Assembly: GCA_017648065.1 (NCBI GenBank)
Contig: JAGCJJ010000027.1
Coordinates: 1-44,273 of the forward strand
Direction: 5' to 3'
Length of the DNA stretch: 44,273 nt
Origin: Kiritimatiellia bacterium
Lineage (GTDB): Bacteria; Verrucomicrobiota; Kiritimatiellia; RFP12; UBA3636
In this document: positions 42,735-44,273 of the stretch, in pieces
Numbering within the stretch: position 1 is the stretch's first letter
Layout of the letters: every line of letters begins with the position of its first letter
Program-made: the position numbers and the translations under genes
The notes under the pieces: model-generated
What the model saw: only the letters and a program-made list of their open reading frames with translations
What the model was told of the DNA's origin: nothing
Database searches by the model: none

Positions 42735-43400
42735 ATGGATGTAAAAATAGAAGAAACGTGGAAAGAAATTCTTCAGCCTGAATTTAATGCTCCATATTTT
42801 GCTAATTTAGTTTCTTTTGTAAAGAGTGCATACAAAAGTGGAATTGTATATCCACCAGGAGCACAAATTTTCGAAGCATTCAATAGAACTCCGTTTGATA
42901 AAACAAAGATTGTTATATTAGGACAGGATCCATACCATGGTCCTAATCAAGCTCATGGGCTTTGCTTTTCTGTTCAGCCAGGGGTTCAGGTTCCTCCTTC
43001 ACTAGTTAATATTTATAAAGAGCTTGAAGAAGAATATAATGTTCCTTTTACAAATCGCAATGGTGATCTACGACATTGGGCTGATCAAGGCGTACTTTTA
43101 CTTAATGCCACACTAACAGTAAATGCTGGTTGCGCAGGCAGCCATCAAGGCAAGGGTTGGGAAACTTTTACAGATGCTGTAGTTCGCAGACTTGCTGAAA
43201 AACGTAAGCGTTTAGTGTTTATGCTTTGGGGCAGCTATGCACAACGCAAGGGAGCGTTTATTGATCGCACACAACATCTTGTTTTAGAAGCTCCTCACCC
43301 TTCACCATTATCTGCCTATAGAGGATTTATAGGTTGTGGACATTTTAAAAAGGCAAATGATTATTTGCTTGAGAACGGCTTAGAACCGATAAAGTGGTAA
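42735..43400 (+). CDS. ung: Uracil-DNA glycosylase, family 1
   Basis: 221 residues. Water-activating motif GQDPYHGPNQAHGLCFSV (catalytic D65, H68), LLLNATLTV, and the DNA-intercalating HPSPLSAYRGFIG (H188-S190). It removes uracil from DNA. Typical family length and start. It sits four bases before the ribonuclease D gene and in the same run as the TsaE fusion. Confidence 0.97.
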   Translation: MDVKIEETWKEILQPEFNAPYFANLVSFVKSAYKSGIVYPPGAQIFEAFNRTPFDKTKIVILGQDPYHGPNQAHGLCFSVQPGVQVPPSLVNIYKELEEEYNVPFTNRNGDLRHWADQGVLLLNATLTVNAGCAGSHQGKGWETFTDAVVRRLAEKRKRLVFMLWGSYAQRKGAFIDRTQHLVLEAPHPSPLSAYRGFIGCGHFKKANDYLLENGLEPIKW

Positions 43401-43404
43401 AATT

Positions 43405-44273
43405 ATGAATTTTGATTTATATTTAGCATTAGATACTGAATTTGTTTGGACAAGAACGTATTATGCAAAGCTTGGACTTATTCAAGCAGCCTTTCCAAAA
43501 GGCTCAAATATTTTAGAATATACATTGCCTGAACTAATACCATGCAATAAAGAGTCCGAAACACAAGAGTTATTACTGATTGATCCATTTGAAGCTTATG
43601 TGGATTCATTAGCAGCTGCAATTAAAAATCCAGGAATAGTTAAAATCTTCCATGCTTCTAGTCAAGACCTACAGCATTTGCATATATGGAGTGGAGCATT
43701 ACCAAAAAATATTTTTGATACATCTATAGCTGCTGCCTATTGTGGTTTGGGTGCAAATGTGTCGCTTCAAAAGCTTTTCAAAGAGCTTTTGAATATAGAG
43801 CTTCCAAAAACAGAAACACAATCTGATTGGTGTCGTCGCCCTTTGACTCCTGAGCAGCTAGAGTATGCAGTTGATGATGTGCAATTATTACCCGAAGCTG
43901 CGAGGGTGTTATGCGAGCGTTGCAAAGATTTAGGGACGCTCGAGTATTTATGTCAAGATATGAAGCTCTTAGATGCTCCTGAGCTATATACAGAGTTTCC
44001 AATTGAAGAAACGTGGAAAAAATTTAATCCAAGCCCAAAGCTCATGAAAAATGAAAGAGCGACTGCCCGCTATTGTGCATTGATGGCATGGAGAGAGGAA
44101 CTAGCACGAAAGTACGATGTGCCTCGTGTACGAATTGCCGAGAATGGAGCAATAGTTGAAGCAAGCTTGCATTTTCCAAAAACAGAAGATGCTGCACGAA
44201 CCGCAGGTATAAAAGCTAATTATATTGCTGACTATTTAACAGCTGTTCCAGCTATTCTTTCTGCAGAGCTTCC
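43405..44273 (+). CDS. rnd: Ribonuclease D (3' end outside window)
   Basis: ATG at 43405, open to the window edge (289 codons). DEDDy exonuclease: LALDTEFVW (D10, E12), FHASSQDLQHL, then LEYAVDDVQLLPEA with the Tyr-Asp pair of the Y...D motif. An HRDC-type helical region begins around ATARYCALMAWREELARKYD. It trims 3' ends of tRNA and other small RNAs. The C-terminus is missing only because the window stops. Confidence 0.93.
   Translation, partial: MNFDLYLALDTEFVWTRTYYAKLGLIQAAFPKGSNILEYTLPELIPCNKESETQELLLIDPFEAYVDSLAAAIKNPGIVKIFHASSQDLQHLHIWSGALPKNIFDTSIAAAYCGLGANVSLQKLFKELLNIELPKTETQSDWCRRPLTPEQLEYAVDDVQLLPEAARVLCERCKDLGTLEYLCQDMKLLDAPELYTEFPIEETWKKFNPSPKLMKNERATARYCALMAWREELARKYDVPRVRIAENGAIVEASLHFPKTEDAARTAGIKANYIADYLTAVPAILSAEL

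Overview
The window reads as a chromosomal segment of an AT-rich (roughly 35-40 % G+C by eye), Gram-negative, probably gut-associated bacterium. LPS genes (LpxC-like deacetylase, O-antigen-ligase-like protein, WaaP-type kinase domain) and lipoproteins indicate an outer membrane. BspA-like LRR_5 proteins, a LamG/DUF2341/beta-helix surface protein, a GH172 (DUF2961) enzyme and a GxxExxY gene in repeats point to the PVC superphylum (Kiritimatiellae/Lentisphaeria-like). That placement is inferred from gene content, not from a marker-gene tree.

Layout. 1-924: 3' truncated BspA-like gene on the minus strand. 1011-2384: about 185-200 bp repeats rich in CACGAAT/ATTCGTG, interrupted by a small PD-(D/E)XK (GxxExxY) gene. 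2550-6267: mutL and an O-antigen-ligase-like gene. 6903-16622: glgP, then a tight run glgA-ftsK-rodZ-(fumarase-type beta subunit)-ogg1. 16807-17824: two paralogous lipoproteins. 18120-20379: ilvB-ilvN behind a structured leader. 20858-28956: tig-clpP-clpX-lpxC-like-(GVQWG repeat protein)-mutS-rpmB. 29235-33045: two BspA-like genes and the 5'-truncated remains of a third, with a duplicated 3' flank. 33323-38119: a 1236-residue modular surface protein and GH172. 38511-44273: a TsaE-kinase-glycosidase-like fusion, TSCPD protein, split chromate transporter, ung, and a ribonuclease D cut by the window end.

How the genes work together. GlgP and GlgA cover glycogen breakdown and synthesis; FtsK and RodZ serve division and cell shape; Tig/ClpP/ClpX are the usual folding/proteolysis set; MutL, MutS, OGG1 and UNG form a DNA-repair complement spread over several operons. 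All intact genes except the left-most one are on the plus strand. The accessory parts are the left repeat/GxxExxY island and the BspA/LamG/GH172 island.

The most unusual items are the nuclease gene nested in large palindromic repeats, the three-domain TsaE-WaaP kinase-glycosidase-like fusion, MutL without the usual endonuclease metal ligands, an LpxC homologue with shifted zinc-ligand spacing, and a segmental duplication that decapitated a BspA-like gene.
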